From contig CAZQKW010000011.1 in assembly GCA_964594075.1 (NCBI GenBank), forward strand, positions 17,143 to 81,142: a DNA stretch of 64,000 nt, in the 5' to 3' direction. The stretch's first letter is position 1; each line of letters begins with the position of its first letter. The position numbers and the translations under genes are program-made. Source of the DNA: CAZQKW01 sp964594075 (lineage in GTDB: Bacteria; Desulfobacterota; WTBG01; CAIYCZ01). This document shows, piece by piece, positions 25,189-34,032 of this stretch. Below the pieces are notes generated by a model. It had not been told where the DNA came from. It saw nothing but the letters and a program-made list of their open reading frames with translations, and did no database searches.

Positions 25189-26007
25189 ATGTACTTTGTC
25201 GTGTGTGTAAAAATGGTGCCTGACACCACGCAGGTAAAAATTGACCCCGTAACCAACACCTTGGTCAGAGAGGGTGTGCCTTTTATAACCAATCCCTTCG
25301 ATACGCACGCGGTTGAAGAAGCGCTGCTGCTCAAAGAAAAATACGGTGGGCGGGTTACCGCTATCTCCATGGGGCCGCCTTCCGCCGAAAGCATTTTGCG
25401 CAAAGCTCTTGCCGTGGGGGTTGATGACGCAGTGCTCCTGAGCGATCGGGCATTTGGGGGCGCCGACACCCTGGCAACCAGCACGGTGTTAGCCGCCGCA
25501 ATTGCCAAGCTTGCAGAACAGGAGCCGGTGGACATCGTTTTGTGCGGCAAACAGACTATTGACGGCGACACTGCCCAGGTTGGTCCCGGAATTGCCAGCC
25601 GATTAAAATTTTCTCAACTGACACTGGTTGACCGCATTATGGAAATTCACAAAGAAAAGAAGATAATCGTGGTGCGCAGGGCACTGGAAGACCGCTATGA
25701 GATTATTGAATCAAAACTTCCCGCGCTCATCACGGTGGTGCGGGAGTGCAACGTGCCCCGTTATCCGAGCGTTCCGGGAAGGCTTGAAGCATTTGATATG
25801 AAAATCCCGGTCTGGACGAATGATAATCTTAAACTTGATCCGGATACTATCGGCTTGCGCGGGTCGCCAACACAGGTGCGGAGAATATTTGCTCCCCAAA
25901 GAGAAAAGGGAGAAATTATTGAAGGCGAAGGGGATAAAAAGCACCTGGCTGTGGAAACAGTCTTTAAAAAGCTGGTTGACTGGGATTTTGTAACACTGGA
26001 ACACTAA
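25189..26007 (+). CDS. etfB: electron transfer flavoprotein beta subunit
   Basis: A 272-residue ETF beta protein from the ATG at 25189, nine bases after AGGAG (an ATG at 25183 is too close). It has the family start FVVCVKMVPDTTQVKIDPVTNTL, SMGPPSAESILRKALAVGVDDAVLLSDRAFGGADTLATS, the nucleotide-binding loop GKQTIDGDTAQVGP and ARRALE-type RRALEDRYE. With EtfA it takes electrons from acyl-CoA dehydrogenases or related enzymes. The next genes are etfA and a membrane Fe-S oxidoreductase, so electrons are probably sent to menaquinone. Confidence 0.9.
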   Translation: MYFVVCVKMVPDTTQVKIDPVTNTLVREGVPFITNPFDTHAVEEALLLKEKYGGRVTAISMGPPSAESILRKALAVGVDDAVLLSDRAFGGADTLATSTVLAAAIAKLAEQEPVDIVLCGKQTIDGDTAQVGPGIASRLKFSQLTLVDRIMEIHKEKKIIVVRRALEDRYEIIESKLPALITVVRECNVPRYPSVPGRLEAFDMKIPVWTNDNLKLDPDTIGLRGSPTQVRRIFAPQREKGEIIEGEGDKKHLAVETVFKKLVDWDFVTLEH

Positions 26008-26105
26008 CGGGGTTTTGTTAACATTAATAAAGTTTCTCGCTGCAAAGCGTTCTATATTTTCAAACGCACAACCGCTAAACTCTTCTCACCACCTGCGGAG
26101 GATTG

Positions 26106-27425
26106 ATGGAAGATACATCGCCAAAGAAAAAGAAACCACGTGGAAAAGCGCGCCTTAAACCAGGCATATGCATCGCATGCGGAGCCCGATGTCAAACTGC
26201 ATGCCCGGCCGATGCCATTGAAATGAACGAGAAGGGCGAGCCGATTATTGACATTGAAAAGTGCATTGGATGCCGTAAATGCGTTAAGGTATGCCCTGCC
26301 GATGCTTTGGAAATGGTTTTCACGCCGGAAGAAGAAAAAATGCTGACCGAGATGGCGGTGCAGAGTGTAATTGAAGAAACAGAAGAAGAATTGCGCAAGA
26401 CCGAAGATGATATTTCTTCATGGCGCGGCGTATGGGTTTTTGTTGAGCAGAGCGACGGCAAAGCGCATCCGGTCTCGTGGGAATTATTAGGCGTTGGCAG
26501 AACACTGGCGCAGGATCTTAACGTTGAGCTGGCAGCCTTTATCTTAGGATCAAACGTAAGCACTCTGGCGGAGGAGGCATTCGCCTATCAGGCTGATAAG
26601 GTATATCTTATAGACGATCCGCTGCTTGCCCAGTATCGCACTGAAACCTACCTGTGCGGCACGCTGTCGCTTATAAGACGATACAAACCGGAAATTGTCC
26701 TTATGGGCGCAACCGGACTTGGTCGCGACCTGGCAGGGGCGGTTGCCACAGAGCTTAAAACGGGTCTCACCGCCGACTGTACGGGCTTGAGCATAGATAA
26801 GAAAAGGCGACTTCTGGAACAGACAAGACCTGCCTTTGGCGGCAATATCATGGCGACCATCCTGACGGAAACCAGGCGGCCGCAAATGGCATCCGTGCGG
26901 CCACATGTTATGCCCAAACCCGAGATGCAGCCGGGCAGAAGCGGTCCGGTCATTATAGAACCGTTTTCCATGCCTGCCGACCAAATTAAAAGCGCTATCC
27001 TGGAAGTGACTCCCTTGCTCACGGAGGGTTCCGTCAACATTGCCGCTGCACCGGTCATCGTCAGCGGCGGCCGCGGAATGCTTAATGCGGATAATTTTAA
27101 GATGCTGTTTGAGCTTTCAGACCTGCTGGGAGGAATAGTGGGGTGTTCCCGCAGCGTGGTTGATGCCGGATGGATGCCCCATGAGCGCCAAGTCGGGCAA
27201 ACCGGCAAGACCGTGCACCCCAAATTATATATAGCCTGCGGCATCTCCGGCGCCATCCAGCATCTGGTGGGGATGCAGAGTTCTGATTACATTATCGCCA
27301 TCAATAAAGATAAAAATGCCCCTATTTTTGAGGCTGCCCATCTGGGCATTGTGGGAGATGTATTTGAAATTATACCGTTGCTGATTGAAAAGCTCCGCTC
27401 CAGCGGAGCACGGTCAGTAAGCTGA
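26106..27425 (+). CDS. etfA: electron transfer flavoprotein alpha subunit with N-terminal ferredoxin domain
   Basis: A 439-residue protein from ATG 26106, five bases after GGAGG. Residues about 18-75 form a two-cluster ferredoxin (CIACGARCQTACPA and CIGCRKCVKVCPA; the first cluster has an extra residue). Then comes the ETF alpha domain, with the FAD-binding C-terminus (VSGGRGML, PHERQVGQTGKTVHPKLYIACGISGAIQHLVGM, INKDKNAPIFEAAHLGIVGD). The ferredoxin fusion is known in ETFs of anaerobes and may link to other Fe-S proteins. It lies between etfB and the membrane oxidoreductase gene. Confidence 0.9.
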   Translation: MEDTSPKKKKPRGKARLKPGICIACGARCQTACPADAIEMNEKGEPIIDIEKCIGCRKCVKVCPADALEMVFTPEEEKMLTEMAVQSVIEETEEELRKTEDDISSWRGVWVFVEQSDGKAHPVSWELLGVGRTLAQDLNVELAAFILGSNVSTLAEEAFAYQADKVYLIDDPLLAQYRTETYLCGTLSLIRRYKPEIVLMGATGLGRDLAGAVATELKTGLTADCTGLSIDKKRRLLEQTRPAFGGNIMATILTETRRPQMASVRPHVMPKPEMQPGRSGPVIIEPFSMPADQIKSAILEVTPLLTEGSVNIAAAPVIVSGGRGMLNADNFKMLFELSDLLGGIVGCSRSVVDAGWMPHERQVGQTGKTVHPKLYIACGISGAIQHLVGMQSSDYIIAINKDKNAPIFEAAHLGIVGDVFEIIPLLIEKLRSSGARSVS

Positions 27426-27470
27426 GATTCATTTTAAACATCAAAGCCCTGTTGAAGAAAGGAGTCCCTC

Positions 27471-29495
27471 TTGAGTGGTGTAGAAAGAACGCTGTTTTAC
27501 CTGGTATTCATCTTTGCCATTCTGTTTTTTCTCAGAAATATATTCCGGTTGTTTGCCATTATATGCCTCGGAAGGTTTGAAAACAGGTTTGACAGACTCG
27601 GAAAGCGTTTTAAGGAAATGCTCATTTATGCCTTTGCCCAAGTGCGGGTGGTAAGCGAAAAATTCGGCATAAACCATTTTCTGTTGTTCTGGGGGTTTAT
27701 GGTATTGCTGATGAGCAACCTTGAATTCATACTGGCAGGTTTGTTTCCACGTTTTTCCCTTGAGTTTTTGGGTGACACCCCCTACGGAATACTGTTGGTT
27801 CTCTGTGATGTCATGTCGCTGGTGGTCCTGGGCGCAGTAATTGTTGCCGTCATCAGGAGAATTTTTTTCCGGCCGCCGCATATTGAAGCAAGTTTTGAGG
27901 CATTTTTTATTCTTACCTTAGTGGCGTCGCTTATGATTGCCTATTTTGGCATGCGCGCCTGTGAAATCCGGTTCAGTGAGGAAGACCGGATGGTCTGGTT
28001 GCCGGTTTCATATGTAGTGTTCACATTCATGAGCGGGATTCCAGCCGATACGTTGCATGTGCTTGAACGCATCTTCTGGTGGATACATGCACTGGTGCTG
28101 CTGTTCTTTTTAAATTATCTTCCCTACAGCAAACATCTGCATATTTTAACTGCTATTCCCAATTGTTTTTTCAAAAGTTTTTCATTTATTAAAACCATGC
28201 CGCCCATGACCTTTAAGAAGGGTGGACGCTTCGGCATTTCAAAAATAATTCAGTTTTCATGGAAAGACCTTTTTGATTTTCTCTCCTGTACGGAATGCGG
28301 CAGATGTGCGCGCGCCTGTCCTGCCACCTGCACGGGCAAACCGCTCAATCCCATGAAACTTATCCATCAGGGCAAACTTAATCTGTTAGCCAACGGGAGA
28401 GAAATTCTTGCCTCCCGTCCTGCCGATACTATTGCGTCAGCACCTGACGATACGCCCATGGCTGTGCCGCTCATCAACGGCGGTGAGGCAAATATTTCAA
28501 CTGATGCGATCTGGGCATGCACCACCTGCGGCGCCTGCATGCAGAAATGTCCCGTCTTTATTGAACACGTGCCAAAGTTGTTGTGGCTAAGGCGACATCT
28601 GGTTATGGAGAAAGCTTCGTTTCCGCAGGAGCTGATTGGTTTTTTTGAGAACTCAGAGCAACGGTTCAACCCCTGGGGCATCGCCCCCTCGGAACGGGAC
28701 AAATGGGTTCAGGATCGAACGACAAAAATACTGTCTCACGGTGCCCGCGTTGATTACCTGTTTTTTGTGGGCTGCTCGGGTTCTTTTGATTCCAGAAACC
28801 GCCAGGTTACGCTCGCCCTGACTAAAATTTTTAATGCCGCGCATCTATCATGGGGCATATTGGGAACTGAAGAAAAGTGCTGTGGCGATTCGCTCAGGCG
28901 ACTGGGCAATGAATATGTCTTTGACCAGTTTGCCCGGGAAAACGTCAAACTTTTTAAAAGCTACGGCATCAAAAAAATTATCACGTATTGTCCCCACTGC
29001 TATAGCACCCTCAAGAATGATTACCAGCAGTTTGGCGGCGATTTTGAGGTTATTCATCATACCCAATTAATTCATATGCTTCTGCAGCGCGGCGTTATTA
29101 GGCTCAGAAAACAGCAACCGTGTGCAACGGTCTTTCATGATTCCTGTTATCTGGGACGGTATAATGATATTTACCAGGAACCCCGGGAGATTCTTACTAA
29201 AGTTTGCGGCGGAACACCGCCCCTTGAAATGAAGCGCCATGGGCCCACCAGCTTCTGTTGCGGTGCTGGCGGGGGAAGAATGTGGATGGAGGAAGACATT
29301 GGCAAGCGCATCTATCTTGAGAGAACCCAGGAAGCCCTTGCCACCAATCCGTCAACCATCTGTGTTGCCTGCCCGTATTGCATGACCATGTTTGAAGATG
29401 GCGTGAAGGACGAAAAGGCACAGGATAGAGTCAGGGTAAAAGATATTGCGGAAATTGTGGCAGATGCAATCGTAGGTGATGATATGCTCGCTTAA
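27471..29495 (+). CDS. membrane-bound Fe-S oxidoreductase, ETF:(methyl)menaquinone oxidoreductase (EMO)-like
   Basis: A 674-residue protein with TTG start preceded by AGGAG. The N-terminal part (about residues 5-220) has five or six membrane helices like the NarI-type haem b subunit. Two ferredoxin clusters follow (CTECGRCARACPAT, CTTCGACMQKCPVF), and then two CCG domains (EKCCGDSLRRLG and FCCGAGGGRMW) as in HdrD/GlcF/DsrK. This layout with adjacent etfBA fits the EMO family, which takes electrons from ETF to menaquinone in syntrophic and sulfate- or metal-reducing anaerobes. An ordinary ETF:quinone oxidoreductase is not in the window. Confidence 0.8.
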   Translation: MSGVERTLFYLVFIFAILFFLRNIFRLFAIICLGRFENRFDRLGKRFKEMLIYAFAQVRVVSEKFGINHFLLFWGFMVLLMSNLEFILAGLFPRFSLEFLGDTPYGILLVLCDVMSLVVLGAVIVAVIRRIFFRPPHIEASFEAFFILTLVASLMIAYFGMRACEIRFSEEDRMVWLPVSYVVFTFMSGIPADTLHVLERIFWWIHALVLLFFLNYLPYSKHLHILTAIPNCFFKSFSFIKTMPPMTFKKGGRFGISKIIQFSWKDLFDFLSCTECGRCARACPATCTGKPLNPMKLIHQGKLNLLANGREILASRPADTIASAPDDTPMAVPLINGGEANISTDAIWACTTCGACMQKCPVFIEHVPKLLWLRRHLVMEKASFPQELIGFFENSEQRFNPWGIAPSERDKWVQDRTTKILSHGARVDYLFFVGCSGSFDSRNRQVTLALTKIFNAAHLSWGILGTEEKCCGDSLRRLGNEYVFDQFARENVKLFKSYGIKKIITYCPHCYSTLKNDYQQFGGDFEVIHHTQLIHMLLQRGVIRLRKQQPCATVFHDSCYLGRYNDIYQEPREILTKVCGGTPPLEMKRHGPTSFCCGAGGGRMWMEEDIGKRIYLERTQEALATNPSTICVACPYCMTMFEDGVKDEKAQDRVRVKDIAEIVADAIVGDDMLA

Positions 29496-29518
29496 AATGA
29501 TAATTCTAAACCAAAGAA

Positions 29519-29556
29519 ACGGGCAGAAGCAAGTTTATAACTTCTGCCCGTTTTTC
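29519..29556 (+). terminator. intrinsic terminator of the etf operon
   Basis: ACGGGCAGAAG (29519-29529), loop, CTTCTGCCCGT (29541-29551): an 11-bp perfect stem, followed by a run of T residues ending in TTTTTC. It lies 24 bases after the stop codon at 29495. Confidence 0.88.
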
Positions 29557-30000
29557 TGTAAATCATACTTTGCTTTAACACGTCGAGAAAAAAGGTTGTA
29601 AGCTAAGCTTAAATTCTTCCCTGAAATGTCATTAATTCATGTCTGCTTCAAATTGTCTTCAGATTTAGTCTCTTGCCATTAGTTGCCAGTAAACTAAGGA
29701 AATTATATGTTTGTAAATAAACAAATCAATCTATTAAAATTATTCGAAAATATGATTGCTGAATGCAGCCTGGCACTTATGATTTTTTACTTGACGGGTT
29801 TTGAAATCTATTGGTATATAATTATATAGCTATTTGGCTAATTAACCTAAGCACTGGGAACTTCATAGTGATTCGTGGCCAGTAAAAAAAATAAGACTGG
29901 CAACAGGTAAAGGAATACTCGAGGTTCATTATTCATCCTCGGCACTCAGAACTGATTATGACGCTGATGGCTGATAACTAAGCATTTCCAGGGAGCTTTC
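29557..30000. other. intergenic region with candidate ArsR operator
   Basis: AT-rich and without a gene. Near 29823-29845 is an interrupted palindrome TAGC-TATTTG-GCTA with partly matching flanks (TTATA, AATTA), 160 bases before arsR. Related AGCTA(A/T)TT words recur at 30361-30403 between arsR and acr3. A GGGAG ribosome site serves arsR at 29990-29994. Confidence 0.4.
29823..29845. promoter_or_regulatory. candidate ArsR binding site upstream of arsR
   Basis: The core TAGCTATTTGGCTA is a perfect 4-base dyad with a 6-base spacer; the outer arms match at 7 of 9 positions. Similar AGCTAATT words occur after arsR, twice in direct repeat, which suggests a shared operator type. Confidence 0.35.
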
Positions 30001-30348
30001 ATGAAAGAACTGGTCAAGGTATTTAAAGCGGTCGCTGATCCAAACCGCATCAGAATATTAAAGATGCTGCAGCAGAAAAAGATGTGCGTCTGCGAGCTTT
30101 CTGCGGCGCTCGGGATCTCCCAACCCAGCGTATCCCGCCATTTAGCAATGATGAAAGACGCCGGTCTGGTGAGCGATGAGCGCGAAGGCCAGTGGATTAA
30201 TTATCAACTTAGCGAGGAAAAAGTTAACCAATATGCTCCGGTCATTATGGAGCATATCAAATCGTGGATAAATGACTACCCCAGAATAAAAGAAGATGCG
30301 GCAAAAATAAAGCATCTCAACCGGGAAACGCTGTGTAAAAAAATATAA
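30001..30348 (+). CDS. arsR: ArsR-family metalloregulator
   Basis: A 115-residue winged-helix protein: KVFKAVADPNRIRILKMLQQKKMCVCELSAALGISQPSVSRHLAMMKDAGLVSDEREGQWINYQL. The CVCEL motif at the start of the DNA-binding helix pair holds Cys residues that bind As(III) in ArsR. GGGAG lies before the ATG. It sits just upstream of acr3 and would repress the ars genes until arsenite binds. The AGCTAATT words on both sides are plausible sites. Confidence 0.9.
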   Translation: MKELVKVFKAVADPNRIRILKMLQQKKMCVCELSAALGISQPSVSRHLAMMKDAGLVSDEREGQWINYQLSEEKVNQYAPVIMEHIKSWINDYPRIKEDAAKIKHLNRETLCKKI

Positions 30349-30360
30349 ATTTTTTTATCC

Positions 30361-30403
30361 AGCTAATTAGTCTTTTAGCTAATTTACTTAATAGCTATTT
30401 AAT
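30361..30403. promoter_or_regulatory. candidate ArsR operator repeats before acr3
   Basis: AGCTAATT occurs twice, 16 bases apart, followed by AGCTATTT, in an AT-rich stretch between arsR and acr3. This resembles the palindrome at 29823-29845. Regulator binding is an inference. Confidence 0.3.
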
Positions 30404-30449
30404 AAAGAGATTTAAACAGCAGTTAACAATTTAACAGGAGGTAATGACT

Positions 30450-31541
30450 ATGCCTGAATCAGTTGCAAAAAAGCTGTCGTTTCTTGACCGTTTTTTAACG
30501 CTGTGGATTTTTCTCGCCATGTTTATAGGGGTCGGCTGGGGTTACATATTCCCCGGCATTGTGAAATTCTGGGACCGGTTTCAGGTTGACACCACCAACA
30601 TACCTATTGCCATTGGCCTTATTCTTATGATGTATCCGCCCCTGGCAAAAGTTAAATACGAGGAATTGGGGGAAGTGTTCAGAAACTATAAGGTTTTGGG
30701 ATTGTCATTAGTCCAGAACTGGGTCGTTGGACCGATTTTAATGTTCATTCTGGCGATTTTGTTTTTGAGCGGCTATCCCGCCTACATGCAGGGTTTGATT
30801 ATGATTGGACTTGCTCGTTGCATTGCCATGGTTATTGTCTGGAACGACCTTGCCAAAGGCGATACCGAGTATTGCGCCGGTCTGGTGGCATTTAACTCAG
30901 TATTTCAAGTGCTCTTCTTTTCAGTGTATGCCTGGATATTTATAACCATACTGCCTCCTCTTCTTGGTCTTAAAGGCACAGAAGTTAACGTCACTATTGG
31001 CCAGATTGCGCAAAGCGTTTTTATCTATCTCGGCATTCCGTTCATCGCAGGCATCATTACCCGTTTCACCCTAATAAATATCAAAGACAAGAAATGGTAT
31101 CATGAAAAGTTTATTCCCAAAATCAGCCCGATTACCTTGCTCGCACTGCTTTTTACCATTTTAGTGATGTTTTCGCTAAAGGGTGAATACATCGTTAAAA
31201 TCCCCCTTGATGTTGTCCGGATTGCCATACCGCTGCTTGTTTATTTTGTGGTCATGTTTTTGGTAACGTTCTACATGAGCAAAAAAGCCGGTGCAAGCTA
31301 TGCCCAGACGGCAACGCTCTCCTTCACCGCGGCAAGCAACAATTTTGAGCTGGCGATAGCAGTTGCGGTGGCAGTCTTTGGTATTAGTTCCGGCCAGGCA
31401 TTTGCAGCCGTCATTGGCCCGCTGGTAGAGGTGCCGGTGCTCATAGGTTTGGTGAACGTAGCGTTAAAGTTTAAAGAAAAATATTTTTCGTCGGCACCAG
31501 AAACACCAATTGATGTGTGTCAGATAAGCTGCACAGATTGA
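30450..31541 (+). CDS. acr3: arsenite efflux transporter Acr3
   Basis: A 363-residue protein with about ten membrane helices. Start at 30450 because AGGAGG is eight bases upstream; the ATG at 30444 is too close. The family signatures are present: FLDRFLTLWIFLAMFIGVGWGYIFPG, IPIAIGLILMMYPPLAKVKYEE, and the essential Cys in GLARCIAMVIVWNDLAKGD, followed by FNSVFQVLFFSVYAW and TAASNNFELAIAVAVAVFG. It is an antiporter that exports arsenite from the cytoplasm. It follows arsR by 101 bases and is probably under its control. Confidence 0.93.
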   Translation: MPESVAKKLSFLDRFLTLWIFLAMFIGVGWGYIFPGIVKFWDRFQVDTTNIPIAIGLILMMYPPLAKVKYEELGEVFRNYKVLGLSLVQNWVVGPILMFILAILFLSGYPAYMQGLIMIGLARCIAMVIVWNDLAKGDTEYCAGLVAFNSVFQVLFFSVYAWIFITILPPLLGLKGTEVNVTIGQIAQSVFIYLGIPFIAGIITRFTLINIKDKKWYHEKFIPKISPITLLALLFTILVMFSLKGEYIVKIPLDVVRIAIPLLVYFVVMFLVTFYMSKKAGASYAQTATLSFTAASNNFELAIAVAVAVFGISSGQAFAAVIGPLVEVPVLIGLVNVALKFKEKYFSSAPETPIDVCQISCTD

Positions 31542-31553
31542 ACAACATTGCAC

Positions 31554-31587
31554 CGCAGGGGATTAAAGAGTTTACCGTTCTCCTGCG
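31554..31587. terminator. hairpin between convergent acr3 and arsC
   Basis: CGCAGGGGA (31554-31562) can pair with TCTCCTGCG (31579-31587) over nine positions with one G-T pair. There is no T-tract on either side. It may still end or stabilise transcripts from either side, but it is weak as an intrinsic terminator. Confidence 0.3.
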
Positions 31588-31615
31588 ATAGGGGCGTATT
31601 ATCATTTAGCAGTTT

Positions 31616-32080
31616 TTACAATGTGTGATCAGCGCTCATAGGTATGATGTAATTTTTGCAGGAGGCGATAAAATTTTCGACCGCCGTTTTAATCTGATCC
31701 CGCACAATTCTTGTTTTGTTTTTTATTTCTTCTGCAGTGCCGTTAAAGCAAGCGGGGTCTTCAAAGCTCCAGTGTAATCGCTGGGTTATGCCTGGAAATA
31801 GAGGACATCGTTCTGAAGCGCTCTGTTCGCATACCGTTATGACAAAATTATATTTTCTTCCCTGTTTAAAAAAATCAAATACGCTGTTTGTTTGGTTGTG
31901 GGAGATATCAAGCCCGACCTCTTTCATAACTTCAATTGCAACAGGGTTAAGCTGTCCGGGGGACAGTCCGGCACTTTCCGCTTCAAATCTGTCTCCTGCC
32001 AAATGATTAAGAAAAGCTTCTGCCATCTGACTGCGAGCGGAATTATGAACACAGACAAAGAGAACACGTATTTTTTTCAT
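31616..32080 (-). CDS. arsC: arsenate reductase, thioredoxin-coupled low-molecular-weight phosphatase type
   Basis: About 154 residues from ATG 32080, with AGGAGG seven to eight bases upstream; a longer frame to 32116 is not needed. It has the phosphatase loop CVHNSAR (C-x5-R) and the extra Cys pair in TVCEQSASERCPLFPG that hands the disulfide to thioredoxin. It reduces arsenate to arsenite for efflux. It converges with acr3 and is divergent from a second arsC-like gene only 84 bases away. Confidence 0.9.
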   Translation of the reverse strand: MKKIRVLFVCVHNSARSQMAEAFLNHLAGDRFEAESAGLSPGQLNPVAIEVMKEVGLDISHNQTNSVFDFFKQGRKYNFVITVCEQSASERCPLFPGITQRLHWSFEDPACFNGTAEEIKNKTRIVRDQIKTAVENFIASCKNYIIPMSADHTL

Positions 32081-32164
32081 TATATTTGGCCTCCTGTGGT
32101 TTTTTTCATCACACATAGTTAATGATTGTTAAGATTTGATAAAGATTTGAAAAAAAATTGATAG

Positions 32165-32587
32165 ATGTCAAATAATAAAAAGAAAAAAGTCCTTTTTCTC
32201 TGCACCGGCAACTCCGCCCGCAGCCAGATGGCGGAAGGTCTGATGCGCCATTTTCGCGGCGATGAATTTGAGGTCTTCTCCGCAGGGGTGGAGCCCAAAG
32301 GGGTGCACCCGCAGGCAATCGAAGCCATGCAGGAGATCGGCGTGGATATCTCCGGGCAGCAATCAAAACATGTGAACGATCTGCCAATAAAAGAATTTGA
32401 CTGCATTATAACCCTCTGTGACCACGCGGCACAGAATTGCCCGGTGTTCCCCGGCACGGGAAAACGCATGCATCAGGAGTTTCCCGATCCGGCGCAAGTT
32501 CATGGCAGCGAGCACGAGGTGTTAGAAGCCTTCCGAAAAGTGCGTGACGAACTGAAGCAGTTTATTCTTGCATTCGAAACCACTTAG
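32165..32587 (+). CDS. arsC: second arsenate reductase/low-molecular-weight phosphatase-like protein
   Basis: A 140-residue protein with CTGNSARSQMAEG as the catalytic loop, VDISGQQSKHV, and LCDHAAQNCPVFPG holding the second and third Cys, so it too fits the thioredoxin-coupled arsenate reductases. It differs clearly from the minus-strand gene and is closer to another branch. It starts 84 bases from that gene in the opposite direction. The ribosome site is weak. It leads, after a palindromic repeat, to the permease gene. Confidence 0.88.
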   Translation: MSNNKKKKVLFLCTGNSARSQMAEGLMRHFRGDEFEVFSAGVEPKGVHPQAIEAMQEIGVDISGQQSKHVNDLPIKEFDCIITLCDHAAQNCPVFPGTGKRMHQEFPDPAQVHGSEHEVLEAFRKVRDELKQFILAFETT

Positions 32588-32606
32588 GTGCGTAGACAAC
32601 TCGGGA

Positions 32607-32671
32607 GTCATTGCGAACGAAGTAAAGCAATGTATTGAGATTGCCACGTCGCTCTTGCTTTTTGCAATGAC
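32607..32671. repeat. palindromic interspersed repeat (MITE/REP-like)
   Basis: GTCATTGC at 32607-32614 and GCAATGAC at 32664-32671 bound a 65-base imperfect palindrome with GCGAACGAAGTAAAGCAAT and GAGATTGCC inside. This matches the pattern of GTCATTGCGAGCG-type repeats seen in many bacterial genomes. It is in the space between the arsC-like gene and the permease and does not disturb either. Confidence 0.7.
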
Positions 32672-32711
32672 TACTTTCTTTAGTCATACGCTATAAAAAA
32701 GGAACCGTCTG

Positions 32712-34010
32712 ATGAACTGGAAAGAGGAATGGAAGCTGCTGGCATTAATTGCCGGAGCTTTTCTTGTTTGTTTTTATTTGCCAGTAGGCTCGCAGCGCTT
32801 TGACAACGCCGTGATGGAAGCCTTGCAACTGGTAAAATGGTATGCACGAGAGCATGTGCTGTTATGCCTTGTGCCGGCATTTTTTATTGCCGGCGCCATC
32901 TCAGTTTTCGTCAGCCAGGCATCAGTCATGAAATATCTGGGAGCACGGGCTAACAAAGTTTTGGCATACGGTGTTGCGTCGGTATCCGGAAGCGTGCTTG
33001 CGGTGTGTTCCTGCACGGTGCTGCCGCTGTTTGCCGGCATTTATAAAATGGGTGCCGGGCTTGGTCCTGCCTCGGCGTTTCTTTATTCCGGCCCGGCAAT
33101 TAATGTGCTGGCGATTATTCTTACGGCACGAATCCTTGGCATGGAAATCGGCATTGCCCGGGCAGTTGGTGCCGTGGCTTCCAGCATAATAATCGGGCTG
33201 TTAATGCATCTCATATTTCGAAAAGAAGAGATTGCAAAAGTTAATGCGCAAATGGCAATACCTGAGCCCGAGGTTAAGCGTCCGCTCTGGCAAACCACAG
33301 TCTATTTTGCCCTGATGGTAGCAATTCTGGTCCTTGCCAACTGGGGAAAGCCTGACACGCAGGAAGGTTTTTTTTACGCAGTCCATTCCATAAAATGGTA
33401 TCTGACCGGGATTTCAGCGATAGCTTTTGCCGTAATACTGGTTCTCTGGTTTAACCTTGCATGGGTCAAAATAGTATATGCTGCTGTGCCGACCATAGTG
33501 CTTGCATTTCTGTTTCCCGGTCAGCCGCTCATAGCCTTTGGCGCTGCGGTAATAGGTCTTTCCGCAATCACCAGCAAAGATAGCGGCGAGTGCGGAGAAT
33601 GGTTCAGTGCAAGCTGGGGTTTTACAAAGCAAATTACCCCACTGCTTTTGGGAGGGGTTCTGGTATCAGGTCTCCTGCTTGGCCGCCCGGGAAACGAAGG
33701 CATTATTCCCAATGCATGGGTCACAAATCTTGTCGGTGGCAATTCTTTGTGGGCAAACCTGTTTGCCTCAGTTGTCGGCGCCTTTATGTACTTTGCCACG
33801 CTCACTGAGGTGCCTATCCTGCAGGGACTTATCGGCAGCGGCATGGGCAAAGGCCCTGCTCTTTCGTTACTGCTTGCCGGCCCTGCATTGTCGTTGCCGA
33901 ACATGCTGGTGCTGAACAGTATCATGGGAACTAAAAAGACGGTGGTGTATTGCTCACTCGTAGTCGTCATGGCGACGGTTACCGGCATGCTTTTCGGCGC
34001 TCTGCCATAA
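32712..34010 (+). CDS. ArsP/DUF318-type permease (metalloid or organoarsenical efflux)
   Basis: A 432-residue integral membrane protein with about ten helices. Early signature: AFFIAGAISVFVSQASVMKYLGARANKVLAYGVASVSGSVLAVCSCTVLPLFAGIYKMGAGLGPASAFLYSGPAINVLAI, typical of the permease family (PF03773) that includes ArsP. The CSC in the first repeat could bind metal or arsenic. A second repeat later (ASVVGAFMYFATLTEVPILQGLIGSGMGKGPALSLLLAGPALSLPNML) shows the usual internal duplication. Context suggests efflux of trivalent organoarsenicals or a related metalloid. Confidence 0.82.
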   Translation: MNWKEEWKLLALIAGAFLVCFYLPVGSQRFDNAVMEALQLVKWYAREHVLLCLVPAFFIAGAISVFVSQASVMKYLGARANKVLAYGVASVSGSVLAVCSCTVLPLFAGIYKMGAGLGPASAFLYSGPAINVLAIILTARILGMEIGIARAVGAVASSIIIGLLMHLIFRKEEIAKVNAQMAIPEPEVKRPLWQTTVYFALMVAILVLANWGKPDTQEGFFYAVHSIKWYLTGISAIAFAVILVLWFNLAWVKIVYAAVPTIVLAFLFPGQPLIAFGAAVIGLSAITSKDSGECGEWFSASWGFTKQITPLLLGGVLVSGLLLGRPGNEGIIPNAWVTNLVGGNSLWANLFASVVGAFMYFATLTEVPILQGLIGSGMGKGPALSLLLAGPALSLPNMLVLNSIMGTKKTVVYCSLVVVMATVTGMLFGALP

Positions 34011-34032
34011 CCAATCAGAGGGAGGCTTATTG

